This document shows positions 1-8,075 of a DNA stretch of 17,092 nt, piece by piece. Both the position numbers and the translations under genes were made by a program. The DNA lies in the NCBI GenBank assembly GCA_047639415.1, contig JBLINP010000065.1, positions 1 through 17,092 of the forward strand, written 5' to 3'. How positions within the stretch are numbered: position 1 is the first letter of the stretch; each line of letters starts with the position of its first letter. Origin of the DNA: OFTM34 sp047639415 (GTDB lineage: Bacteria; Planctomycetota; UBA1135; GCA-002686595). A model generated the notes under the pieces. That model saw only the letters and a list, made by a program, of their open reading frames with translations. It was not told the origin of the DNA and did no database searches.

Positions 1-648
1 CTTTTCGACACGCTGGAACTCTCGTGGACCGCGAATCCGCGCACGGAACTTCAAACGCTCAAAGCGGGGCGACCACTGCGGCTCAGACGCCCCATCTCCC
101 GCAATCTCGACCGATATCGCCGAGCTCTCGAGGTCATCGAGCTCGCCGACCTCGCCGCCCGGCCCGGCCACGCGGAGCCCGAACTCTACGCCGTGCTCGA
201 ACTGGCTCTGGAGCGATTCTCCGCGGAAATGGATCCCGAACTGACCCAATTGGCCTTCAACCTTCAGTTCCTGGGAGCGTTGGGCTTGGCCCCAGCCTTG
301 GAAAGCTGCGCTTCCTGCGGCAAAAAAGCCCCCGTGGGAGGCAGTTCCGAAAGCGAAGTTCAGTTCTCGGCAGGTGCCGGCGGCTGTCTCTGCTCCAATT
401 GCGCTCGCGATGCCCGCAGCACCGGCGGGCGCGTGGGACGCCTCCCGATCAATGTTCTTCGCATCGCAAACTCTCTTCGCGCAGCCGACTCCGTTACTCT
501 AGGCGCTTACCGCCTCCCCGCTGAAAGACGGTCCAGCGTTCGAGATTTCGTCGAGCGCTTCTTGGAGTACCATCTCGCCAGTCGCCCATCTTCCCGCCGC
601 AGCGCCGACCGAAGCCGACAATCCAAAACGCGCACCGCCAGCCGATGA
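1..648 (+). CDS. recO: DNA repair protein RecO, C-terminal part (5' end outside window)
   Basis: The frame is open from base 1 to the TGA at 646-648, so about 215 residues are visible and the N-terminal OB-fold lies upstream of the window. RecO binds ssDNA and RecR and helps load RecA in the RecFOR recombination pathway in the cytoplasm. The visible part starts with an FDTLELSW-type segment and an LQTLK stretch, as found after the OB-fold. A helical region follows, with a segment reading LAFNLQFLGALGLAPAL just before a CxxC pair (codons at 307 and 316). A second cysteine cluster, CLCSNC, lies near 385-402; together they form the zinc-ribbon seen in many RecO proteins. The C-terminus ends in an Arg/Ser-rich tail. 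The stop overlaps the start of the next gene (ATGA), implying translational coupling. Assignment rests on order of motifs and is fairly secure; the precise start cannot be seen. Confidence 0.85.
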   Translation, partial: LFDTLELSWTANPRTELQTLKAGRPLRLRRPISRNLDRYRRALEVIELADLAARPGHAEPELYAVLELALERFSAEMDPELTQLAFNLQFLGALGLAPALESCASCGKKAPVGGSSESEVQFSAGAGGCLCSNCARDARSTGGRVGRLPINVLRIANSLRAADSVTLGAYRLPAERRSSVRDFVERFLEYHLASRPSSRRSADRSRQSKTRTASR

Positions 649-1751
649 CCTGTTCACGCCCACTCGCCCCGCTACTCGTAGTCCTGTCACTCGGATTCGG
701 ATCCTGTCAATCCCACGATCCGCACCTGGTTCCGTTCTCCGCATCCGATCCTGAACGTCAGGGCAAGCTACTGGAGATTGGCCAAGAGCTTGATCTGGTC
801 GAGGTCGAACTCGAGCAAGGCTCGATCGAGCACGCGTTAGAACTTGTTCAAGATATCCGCGACTCCGGAATCTTCGATGCCGAGATTCGCCACCGCACGG
901 AGTTGCTGCTCGAAGTCTGCGCGACGCGTCGTCTCGATGAGTTGATCGCCAACAAGGGGTCGGTTCATGAGTTCGAAGATCTGTTTGAGGACGACGTCCC
1001 CAAAAATGTACGCGTAAGCGCGGGAATCGCAGGTGCACGGCGCCAACTCGAGGAAAATGAACCGATCGAGGCGTATAGCTTGATTCGGCGAATAGACGGC
1101 GAATTTAGCTCCCATCACGAGAGAGCCGCAGCTGGAGATATCCTGGCTCAGGCGGGCTTCGCACTGTCTGTCAGCACTCGCTATCGCCTGTGGCTGTTTA
1201 GCTATCGTGCGCGCGCTCCCGAAGTGCTCGAGTACCTCGTGCTCAATTACCCGTCCAATTTCAACGGTGAACGAGCCTACATGATCTTGGCCGAACTGTA
1301 CGAAGAGGACGACGAGTTGGAGTTCGCGCTCGAGCGCTACGAGGACCTGCTGCTCTATTACCGTACGAGTCAATTCGTGCCGCAAGCAGAAGCGAAAGTT
1401 CCGGCCTTGCGTCTCCAGCTCATCAAGGGTCCCAATTACGATCGATCCGAAATTTTGAGTGCGAAGCGCGAGTTGTTGGATTGGCTAGCGCGCCATCCAG
1501 GACATCAGCTCGAAAGCCAAGTTCTCGACTCTCTGCAAGAGTGCTATGCGCTCGAAATCGACAGCGATTTATTCGTCGCCAAGTTTTATCGCCGCGTCGA
1601 CAAAATGATTGGCGCCCGCATGCATGCTGATCGAGCGCTCGCGGTCGCCGTAGAAGTCGGAGATCTTGCCCGCGCCGACCATGCTCGCGAAATTCTCGAG
1701 AACGTCGCGCCCGTCGAAGCCTCCACTGAAGACACCCAAGGCAACTCGTGA
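645..1751 (+). CDS. TPR-repeat lipoprotein, BamD-like
   Basis: This is a 368-residue protein starting at the ATG that overlaps the recO stop. The N-terminus has a short basic region and a hydrophobic stretch (about residues 7-19) ending at Cys21, a plausible though non-ideal lipobox (FGSC), so it is probably a lipoprotein. The rest is helical and TPR-like. It contains an NYPSN motif at residues 201-205, followed by an A-x-L-E-RYEDLL-x-YYR repeat, then a FVAKFY segment at 310-315 followed by a second A-x-x-x-ADRALA helix. This 'YP...FY..' pattern resembles BamD, which is an outer-membrane lipoprotein scaffold of the BAM complex facing the periplasm. It is longer than typical BamD (about 245 residues), with an extra acidic N-terminal helical region. 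The downstream 4-base overlap with an LptE-like gene supports an outer-membrane biogenesis role. It could instead be another periplasmic TPR lipoprotein; the BamD link is an inference from pattern. Confidence 0.55.
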   Translation: MTCSRPLAPLLVVLSLGFGSCQSHDPHLVPFSASDPERQGKLLEIGQELDLVEVELEQGSIEHALELVQDIRDSGIFDAEIRHRTELLLEVCATRRLDELIANKGSVHEFEDLFEDDVPKNVRVSAGIAGARRQLEENEPIEAYSLIRRIDGEFSSHHERAAAGDILAQAGFALSVSTRYRLWLFSYRARAPEVLEYLVLNYPSNFNGERAYMILAELYEEDDELEFALERYEDLLLYYRTSQFVPQAEAKVPALRLQLIKGPNYDRSEILSAKRELLDWLARHPGHQLESQVLDSLQECYALEIDSDLFVAKFYRRVDKMIGARMHADRALAVAVEVGDLARADHAREILENVAPVEASTEDTQGNS

Positions 1752-2287
1752 ACGCTCCTAGCTCTAGCCTGCTCCAACATTTGCTGGGATTGAGCGCGGT
1801 GTTGCTCTGCTTCGCTTGCAACTACACCGCAGGTCTTCAGCTTCCGGACGATGCTCGAACCATCGGCATCGACGTTTACGGAAACAATTCAAACCTCCGA
1901 AACCTCGAAGCTGAACTAACGAGCGAAATTGCTCGCGCGGTCAGCGATTTGGTGCACCTGCCTTTGGTTCCGCCCGACGAGGCCGACTACGTCATTCGCG
2001 GAGCCGTTCTCAATTACACGCGTAGTAGTGGCGCCCGAGATATTGATAACCGCCAGCTTCAAGCCGGCGTGCAGATCAGCATCAGTAGCCACCTCGTCAA
2101 TCGCCGAACCGAACAGGTGATACGTTCGACCGTGACGGCCCTCGGAACCGGACTCGTCATCGAACGCGGCGTGGTCGCCGACGACACGCCCCAGGAAGTC
2201 GCCGGGCGGGATCGGGCGATCGAAAACCTCGCCACTCGGATCGTTTTGGACCTATTCCTGCCCCGATCAAGCGAAACACCACTCTGA
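1748..2287 (+). CDS. lptE: LptE-like LPS-assembly lipoprotein
   Basis: This is a 179-residue protein that starts with GTG inside the stop of the preceding gene (GTGA overlap). A hydrophobic signal segment (about residues 8-23) ends at Cys24 in the context CFACNYTAG, with the Cys-x-Tyr-x-x-Gly look of LptE N-termini after processing. The body follows the LptE pattern: a TIGIDVYGNNS strand with a conserved Asn, then an 'LEAELTSEIARAV' helix, then a D-EADYVIRG strand, then beta strands ending in a C-terminal helix (ENLATRIVLDLF). LptE plugs and helps assemble the LptD translocon, which inserts lipopolysaccharide into the outer leaflet of the outer membrane. LptD is not in this window. The lipobox is atypical (FAC), and LptE is poorly conserved, so the family call is moderate. 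A 127-base gap with no clear hairpin follows before ftsH. Confidence 0.65.
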   Translation: MNAPSSSLLQHLLGLSAVLLCFACNYTAGLQLPDDARTIGIDVYGNNSNLRNLEAELTSEIARAVSDLVHLPLVPPDEADYVIRGAVLNYTRSSGARDIDNRQLQAGVQISISSHLVNRRTEQVIRSTVTALGTGLVIERGVVADDTPQEVAGRDRAIENLATRIVLDLFLPRSSETPL

Positions 2288-2414
2288 GCGATAAAAAGCT
2301 CGTTCTCGGGAGGGATTCGACTCGCGCGATGATGGAGAAGTCACCGCCTTTGATATCTTCCCCACCTAGTAATGAAGCCCTGTAGGGTTCAGGGATTGCA
2401 GACGATAAGAGACC

Positions 2415-4820
2415 ATGGCCGACTCGAAAGAATCACCGGACGGAAAACCGCAGAAGACTCGCTCGTTCGGGTCTTTCATGCTGTTCATCTTTATTTTGAT
2501 CGCAGTGCTCGCGATTTTTGGATCGGAAACGATTCAGAACGAGAAAGCACTCAGTCAGGATCAATACCTTTGGAGCTTGTACACCGGTCGCGTTCACACG
2601 CAGACGATTAAGGGCACGCCAGAAGGTTCCAACCTGATCACGGGTACGCACGTCAGCCCTGAAACCGGCAAGCAAGAAGGCTTCAAGGTTCAGTTCGCTA
2701 ACGTTGAGCTATTTGAGCGTGTGTATCAGCAGCTAAAGGCCGTACGCGAAGTCCATCCGATCAACGCTCTCAACTTGAAGAGCGCGCTCGAGGGACAGTG
2801 GTACGTACCACAAGATGCTCGACTGATTACAGCCTTCACGGAACGCGCTGCAGAGATCAGCCGACCGAGCGAGGCTGGAGACGATTCAACTCCGCCGACT
2901 ATCGCGCCTGCGACAATCGACCGTCGTGAAAATTTGATCGTGCGCGTGCTCTCAAAATCAAAGAGCGCCTACCTCGATCAAAACATGGGCTCGACCCACC
3001 CGCCGTTCCCGCTCGACGATCGCAGCGGAATGATCTGGTTGGATGTCGATGTCCGCGACGTTTCCGACTTGAGCGGCCTGCTTGCAAGCATCGAAGGCTT
3101 CGGCGTTCCCGTCGACAACCTGACCTTGGACCTGACCCCGACCAAAGGTTCCTACTGGGGGCCGGTCAATGGGACGTTCTCAACCATCCTCATGTACATC
3201 GGTCCGTGGATTCTGATCTTCGTCGTGTTCATGCTGTTCATGCGCCAGATGCGCAATCAAGGCGGAGCCGGCGGCGTGATGTCCTTTGGACGTTCACGTG
3301 CACAGCTCTACCAGAAGGACAACAACACGGGTACGACCTTCGACGATGTCGCGGGCATGCAAGAGGCCAAAGACGAAGTTCGCGAACTCGTTGAGTTCCT
3401 CAAAAACCCCGGTCGTTTCGCTCGTATCGGCGGTCGCATTCCTCGCGGAGTGTTGCTCGTCGGCGCTCCCGGTTGCGGCAAGACCTTGCTCGCCAAAGCG
3501 ATTGCTGGCGAAGCCGAAGTTCCCTTCTTTTCAATCAGCGGCTCCGACTTTGTCGAGATGTTCGTGGGCGTCGGCGCCAGCCGCGTGCGCGACCTCTTCA
3601 AACAGGCACGCGAAAGCAGCCCGTGCATCATCTTCCTCGACGAAATTGACGCTGTTGGACGTCGTCGCGGTAGCGGAATGGGCGGCGGCCATGATGAGCG
3701 CGAGCAAACGCTCAACGCGATATTGGTCGAAATGGATGGCTTTGGAACGGACAAAGGCATCATTGTCGTCGCGGCCACAAACCGTCCCGATGTACTCGAT
3801 CCCGCCTTGTTACGCCCCGGCCGCTTTGATCGCGAAGTCGCGATTGAGATGCCCGACTACGAGGGTCGTCTCGCCATTCTCGAAGTTCACTTGAAGCGCG
3901 TCAAATCCGACAAGACGATCGAATTGCCCGCTCTCGCTCGATCCGCTCCGGGTTATTCCGGTGCCGACTTGGCCGCCATTGTCAACGAAGCCGCCATTAT
4001 GGCCGTTCTCGATAAGTGCGAAGAGGTCAAGATGGAGCATCTCGAAGAGGCTCGCGACAAAGTCCGTTATGGACGCAAGCGCACTTCGGCCAAGATTGAG
4101 GAGGAAGACCTGAAGATCACCGCGGTTCACGAAGCGGGTCATGCCGTTGTTGCCGCGCTACTGCCCGGAGTTGATTCCCCCCACAAGATCACGATCATCC
4201 CGCGCGGTCGCGCGTTGGGCTCGACGATGACCCTGCCGGACAAGGAGAGTTATCACACGCAGAAGAAACGTCTGCTTGGTCAACTCGTCATGCTCTTTGG
4301 TGGACGAGTTGCTGAAGCGGAGTTCTGCGGCGATATTTCGGCTGGAGCTTCGGATGACATCAAGCGCGCTACTGCTTTGGCTCGCACGATGATTACCGAA
4401 CTCGGCATGAGCGACACGATTGGTCCGATCAATTACGGCGAACGCCAAGGTTCGGACTTCCTAGGCACCGAACTTATGCGGGGCAAGGATCACTCTGACG
4501 AGATCGCGCGACAGATCGACGAAGAAGTGCGAGCGGTTATCAATCACGCTTATGAAGAGGCGACGACGCTGCTGCGCGCCAATCACGAAGCCGTTGAAAA
4601 TTTGACGGCCGCGTTGCTTCGTTACGAAACGATCAACGGCGAGGAAGTCAAAATGTTGCTCGACGGAGTGTCGGTCGAGGACTTGCGACCGAAAGAGCCC
4701 GAGCCCGAGGTTTCCGAAGGGGAATCTGTGGAGCAAGCTTCCGACCCGAATGAAGGTCGTGAAGCTGCGGACGACCGAACCGGCGAAATGCCGGGCAACG
4801 CCGGACTTTCACCCGCTTAG
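2415..4820 (+). CDS. ftsH: ATP-dependent zinc metalloprotease FtsH
   Basis: This membrane-anchored AAA+ protease degrades misfolded and regulatory membrane proteins and works as a hexamer. The 801 residues read: TM1 (about 18-36), a long extracytoplasmic region (about 37-255), TM2 (about 257-277, ending in FMRQM), AAA+ module, and zinc protease domain. Walker A is GAPGCGKT at 350-357, a variant of the usual GPPGTGKT. Walker B is IIFLDEID at 405-412, and the second region of homology (TNRPDVLDPALLRPGRFDR) is intact. The protease motif HEAGH lies at 572-576 and the third zinc ligand is probably Asp648 in GASDDIK. The extracytoplasmic part is about three times that of E. coli FtsH (which is 644 residues long) and carries a Pro/Thr-rich linker. 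The C-terminal ~40 residues are strongly acidic. The ATG has only a weak purine-rich stretch (aagaga) ahead of it. It heads a same-strand run with folP, cdaA, glmM and tsaB. The identification is certain. Confidence 0.97.
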   Translation: MADSKESPDGKPQKTRSFGSFMLFIFILIAVLAIFGSETIQNEKALSQDQYLWSLYTGRVHTQTIKGTPEGSNLITGTHVSPETGKQEGFKVQFANVELFERVYQQLKAVREVHPINALNLKSALEGQWYVPQDARLITAFTERAAEISRPSEAGDDSTPPTIAPATIDRRENLIVRVLSKSKSAYLDQNMGSTHPPFPLDDRSGMIWLDVDVRDVSDLSGLLASIEGFGVPVDNLTLDLTPTKGSYWGPVNGTFSTILMYIGPWILIFVVFMLFMRQMRNQGGAGGVMSFGRSRAQLYQKDNNTGTTFDDVAGMQEAKDEVRELVEFLKNPGRFARIGGRIPRGVLLVGAPGCGKTLLAKAIAGEAEVPFFSISGSDFVEMFVGVGASRVRDLFKQARESSPCIIFLDEIDAVGRRRGSGMGGGHDEREQTLNAILVEMDGFGTDKGIIVVAATNRPDVLDPALLRPGRFDREVAIEMPDYEGRLAILEVHLKRVKSDKTIELPALARSAPGYSGADLAAIVNEAAIMAVLDKCEEVKMEHLEEARDKVRYGRKRTSAKIEEEDLKITAVHEAGHAVVAALLPGVDSPHKITIIPRGRALGSTMTLPDKESYHTQKKRLLGQLVMLFGGRVAEAEFCGDISAGASDDIKRATALARTMITELGMSDTIGPINYGERQGSDFLGTELMRGKDHSDEIARQIDEEVRAVINHAYEEATTLLRANHEAVENLTAALLRYETINGEEVKMLLDGVSVEDLRPKEPEPEVSEGESVEQASDPNEGREAADDRTGEMPGNAGLSPA

Positions 4821-4833
4821 TCGGCCTTGCTTC

Positions 4834-5973
4834 GTGACCCACGGTTTCGAGTTCGCCCTAGAGCAAGACGCGCTGCGGCTCGAAGCTAGGGCGATCCCCA
4901 TCAACAGGATTTGCGACGACCCGTCGCAAGCCCTTTGGGATACGGACCGCGTGCGTGTCGTTTTTCGAATCGACGCACTCGCACAGGACGACGTGAAGAA
5001 GCTTTGCCGCGAGACAGGCGGCGAATGCTCGAACGCAGAAGGCGGGCTGGCTGTGTTCGAAGCCAAGCGCGAGCGACTCGCCCCACTCGCCGGGAGCAAC
5101 AATCGAACAGCCGCGATTCTCTTGCACGCTCATGACGCGGCCACGAGCCCCTACTCCCCACCCGTCCTGATGGGGATCTTGAACGTCACGCCCGATAGCT
5201 TTTCGGACGGCGCACGTTTCAACGAATTGGACTCAGCGCTTGAGCGAGCCCGTTCCATGGCTCGCGAGGGCGCCGCGATTATCGACATCGGAGGCGAATC
5301 CACCCGCCCGGGTTCGGAACCTGTAACTCTTGCCGACGAACTCGCACGAGTTCTTCCGGTGATCGAAGCACTCGCTGGCGAATCCATCGAAGCTTCGATC
5401 AGCATCGACACGCGAAAGGCCGAAGTCGCGCGACGCGCCGTGGATGCCGGAGCGACGATCGTGAACGACACCTCCGCGGGACTTCACGACCCGCTGATGC
5501 TTTCCACCGTTGCCGCGCTGAATTGCCGCTATATCGCCATGCACATGCAAGGCACTCCGAGTGATATGCAAAAAGCGCCGAGTTACGGCGATCCCGTTCA
5601 CGAAATTCTGTGCTGGCTGCGCGAGCGAGCCGCAGTCTGCCTCGAAGCGGGGATTGCCCCAGGTCGCCTCGTCCTCGATCCCGGCATCGGTTTCGGAAAA
5701 ACCCTCGAACACAATGTCGCCTTGGTGCGACGATCCGTCGAGTTCCGCTCATTGGGATTTCCGCTGCTATCGGGCGTTTCGCGGAAATCCTTCTTAGGGC
5801 AGCTAACCGGCGTAGAAACACCCGATCAACGTATTGGCGCAACTCTAGCCGCCGTGAGCTTGTGTGTTGCGGGCGGCATTGAGATCCTACGGGTTCATGA
5901 CGTTGCTCAAGCCGCCCAAGCCGTTGCTGTAGCGGCGGCGCACTCAGGTCTCTCGACTCTCGCAACCCGTTGA
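4834..5973 (+). CDS. folP: Dihydropteroate synthase with N-terminal extension
   Basis: FolP condenses p-aminobenzoate with 6-hydroxymethyl-dihydropterin pyrophosphate in folate synthesis, in the cytoplasm, and is the sulfonamide target. All hallmark motifs are present: MGILNVTPDSFSDG (Met at residue 113 counted from the GTG at 4834), IDIGGESTRPGSEPV, SIDTRK, the VNDTSAG strand, MHMQGTPSDMQ, VLDPGIGFGKT and SGVSRKSFLG. About 110 residues precede the core. They include DDVKKLCRETGGE, which resembles the 'LKQE-LxLGGE' N-terminal extension of some bacterial FolP proteins, so the extension is probably real. I chose GTG 4834, 13 bases after the ftsH stop. An in-frame ATG at 4750 would overlap ftsH by 71 bases and read through the codons of its acidic tail. 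Neither start has a good ribosome-binding site, so the start is open. The ftsH-folP order also occurs in E. coli. Confidence 0.93.
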   Translation: MTHGFEFALEQDALRLEARAIPINRICDDPSQALWDTDRVRVVFRIDALAQDDVKKLCRETGGECSNAEGGLAVFEAKRERLAPLAGSNNRTAAILLHAHDAATSPYSPPVLMGILNVTPDSFSDGARFNELDSALERARSMAREGAAIIDIGGESTRPGSEPVTLADELARVLPVIEALAGESIEASISIDTRKAEVARRAVDAGATIVNDTSAGLHDPLMLSTVAALNCRYIAMHMQGTPSDMQKAPSYGDPVHEILCWLRERAAVCLEAGIAPGRLVLDPGIGFGKTLEHNVALVRRSVEFRSLGFPLLSGVSRKSFLGQLTGVETPDQRIGATLAAVSLCVAGGIEILRVHDVAQAAQAVAVAAAHSGLSTLATR

Positions 5974-6028
5974 TAAAGTACTCATAGCGACAACACCCTT
6001 TCTGTTGACAGCCCGTCACTAAGCAATC

Positions 6029-8044
6029 GTGAACCAACTCTTCGGTTGGGCTCTTCAAGCCCTAATCCTCACTGTCGGGATCTACATGTTCCTGCGCTAC
6101 GTGCGTGCCACGCGCGGCAGTCGCTTGATTCGCGGCATGGTCGTCTCCGTCACGATCGGCGTGCTCGGCTTGTGGGGTTTGGCCAATTGGCTCGAACTGG
6201 AAGAGCTCAACTTTCTTCTGCAGAGCGTCGCGGGTTACATCATCGTCATCTTCGCGATTTTGTTTCAGCCAGAACTGCGCCGAGGCATCACTCAAATCGG
6301 CGACCGCCAACTCGGCGGTCGATTACGCCGCCAGATGCAAGATGACGTACTCGAGGAAGTTTCTAAAGCTGTGACAGCTATGGCTGCGCGACGCCACGGC
6401 GCACTGATTGCTTTTGAACGCGAAGCGCCACTTTCCATGTACATCGAAGGCGGCGTATCCATGGATAGCGCCGTTAGGAGACTCGTGGTCGAAACGGTTT
6501 TCTTTCCCGGCGGCGCACTTCACGACGGTGCGCTCATCGTGCGAAAGGATCGCATTGCAGCGGCCTCTTGCTTGTTCCCACTCACTAAGAATCCAGAGTT
6601 CTCAAGACTGCGCGGGACCCGGCATCGCGCCGCCCTTGGACTTACCGAGGAGACCGACGCCGTGACGGTAGCTGCGTCGGAAGAGACCGGATCCATTTCG
6701 GTTTGTAGCAATGGAGTCATGCACGAGAATGTCGCTCCGACGAAGTTGAAGCAGGTCTTACTCGCCACGCTCGGATCTGAGGAATTCTCCAATTCTGACG
6801 ATGGACGCCGAACTGGATGGTTAAACAAAACCGGTCGCACTTTCAAACAGGACTTTCTCTGGATCGCCATCTCCTTACTGATCGCGTTCGGTATTCTCTT
6901 AATCGCGAACCGCGAGGCGAGCACCACGCAGAGTTATCAACTGCGTCTCGTTCAGCGAACACGCGATCTTGGCCAAGAAGTTCTCGACGGCGAACTTGCG
7001 ATGGTCTTGCCGAACAACATGCGGTTGGCGTCAGAGTTTCGAAACAAGTCGTTCGAAATCAAAGTCACCGGAACACGCGGGCAACAAATCGACTTTGGTG
7101 CCGCACCCGCGGGAATCATGGAGCTTGAAGAAGCTGAAGCCGGTCAAACGCTGCTCAACCTCTCGACCATCAATTGGCGACACGATGCTATCGGCGTTCG
7201 TTATGACTGGGTGGACGGTAGCGACCCGCAAGTCGAGATCGAACTGATCGCACGTTCCGCTTTCAACCTCAGCCACGAACTGGTGGATATCGATGCAACC
7301 AATCTCGACCCACACTACGAGGTGCGTCGGGAATCACTGCAGTTCGATCACGGCGACATCACACTGGTTGGTCCGGCCGACCAACTCAAACGCCTGGAAG
7401 ACGGCGATTTGCAGCTCAAACTAGCGACGATCTTCCTTGGCCCCGAACATGTATCCGATCGACGCGCGGGCCTCGACCTCGCACCAGAATTGAAACGTCT
7501 CGACCTTTCAATCGAAAGCGACGAAGTCGTCTACGTCACGATCCCAATCCTGCCGGCAACCCACGACCTGGATACGATCACCAGTGAAGTGGCTCTGATT
7601 TGCACGGATTACAGCAAAACCGCGCAACTCGACAATTGGGAGCTGCCCGACATCGCAGAGTTTGCGAGCTTCTCCATCCGGACCTCCGGGCTGATCCCCG
7701 CCTCCATCGAGGCTGGATCGGTGGAAGGCAAGAAGCTCATCGATACGATCATTAACTTCGTTCAGGACAATTTGACGGTCTTCGTGGATATCGCGGAACT
7801 GCCTGCCCCTGGCGAGGGCCAAAGTGTTCCGGTGCGTTGGTATTTGCGCGAGGATTGGCGCGAAGCTCTGGATTTACTAGCCCCTGGCGTGAGAACCTTG
7901 GGCGGGCGTGAAACGCTCGACATCGAATTGGAAAGCGACAAGGAAGTGCTACTTGAAGAAGTGGTGACCGAGGTCAATTCAACCGACGGAAAGGTCGGCG
8001 ATTCGAGCGGGTCTGAGCGGTCCAATGATGATTCAGATTTTTGA
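6029..8044 (+). CDS. cdaA: Diadenylate cyclase CdaA fused to CdaR-like YbbR domains
   Basis: This is predicted to make cyclic di-AMP from two ATP. Residues 1-80 hold three membrane segments (about 5-22, 34-52, 62-79) ending in FQPELRR, as in CdaA. The DAC domain follows (about 95-245) with the catalytic DGA motif at 166-168 (context GGALHDGALIV) and the RHR motif at 198-200 (TRHRAALGL), then a SEETG-type segment. Unlike normal CdaA (about 270 residues), the chain continues: a fourth membrane segment at about 276-295 is followed by some 370 residues of beta-rich repeats. These resemble the YbbR domains of CdaR, which lie outside the membrane and are normally encoded by the next gene. The tail is acidic. 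The start is GTG, with no strong ribosome-binding site and a 55-base gap after folP. Directly downstream is glmM, the classical cdaA-cdaR partner. The DAC assignment is firm; the YbbR assignment rests on position, length, preceding TM and strand-rich pattern. Confidence 0.9.
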   Translation: MNQLFGWALQALILTVGIYMFLRYVRATRGSRLIRGMVVSVTIGVLGLWGLANWLELEELNFLLQSVAGYIIVIFAILFQPELRRGITQIGDRQLGGRLRRQMQDDVLEEVSKAVTAMAARRHGALIAFEREAPLSMYIEGGVSMDSAVRRLVVETVFFPGGALHDGALIVRKDRIAAASCLFPLTKNPEFSRLRGTRHRAALGLTEETDAVTVAASEETGSISVCSNGVMHENVAPTKLKQVLLATLGSEEFSNSDDGRRTGWLNKTGRTFKQDFLWIAISLLIAFGILLIANREASTTQSYQLRLVQRTRDLGQEVLDGELAMVLPNNMRLASEFRNKSFEIKVTGTRGQQIDFGAAPAGIMELEEAEAGQTLLNLSTINWRHDAIGVRYDWVDGSDPQVEIELIARSAFNLSHELVDIDATNLDPHYEVRRESLQFDHGDITLVGPADQLKRLEDGDLQLKLATIFLGPEHVSDRRAGLDLAPELKRLDLSIESDEVVYVTIPILPATHDLDTITSEVALICTDYSKTAQLDNWELPDIAEFASFSIRTSGLIPASIEAGSVEGKKLIDTIINFVQDNLTVFVDIAELPAPGEGQSVPVRWYLREDWREALDLLAPGVRTLGGRETLDIELESDKEVLLEEVVTEVNSTDGKVGDSSGSERSNDDSDF

Positions 8045-8061
8045 TGGCACTAATTCGCGAT

Positions 8062-8069
8062 AGAGAAGG
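8062..8069 (+). promoter_or_regulatory. Ribosome-binding site setting the TTG start of glmM
   Basis: The purine stretch agagaagg ends 6 bases before the TTG at 8076. This is good Shine-Dalgarno spacing and one of the clearest sites in the window. It supports initiation at the rare TTG codon, which gives the expected GlmM N-terminus (SSKLFGTDGIRG). Confidence 0.6.
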
Positions 8070-8075
8070 CACCTG

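Noticed and set aside
24..524. Arg/Pro/Ser-rich plus-strand frame at the window start
   Set aside because: It overlaps the recO frame, which has the zinc-ribbon and RecO motifs; the composition is typical of an out-of-frame GC-rich reading.
2288..2414. Promoter or terminator between the LptE-like gene and ftsH
   Set aside because: A TTGATA is present but has no -10 at proper spacing, and the small inverted repeats (4-base arms) are not convincing.
3286..3894. Long alternative-frame open frames inside ftsH
   Set aside because: The ftsH frame carries all conserved motifs over this stretch; the other frames are low-complexity shadows.
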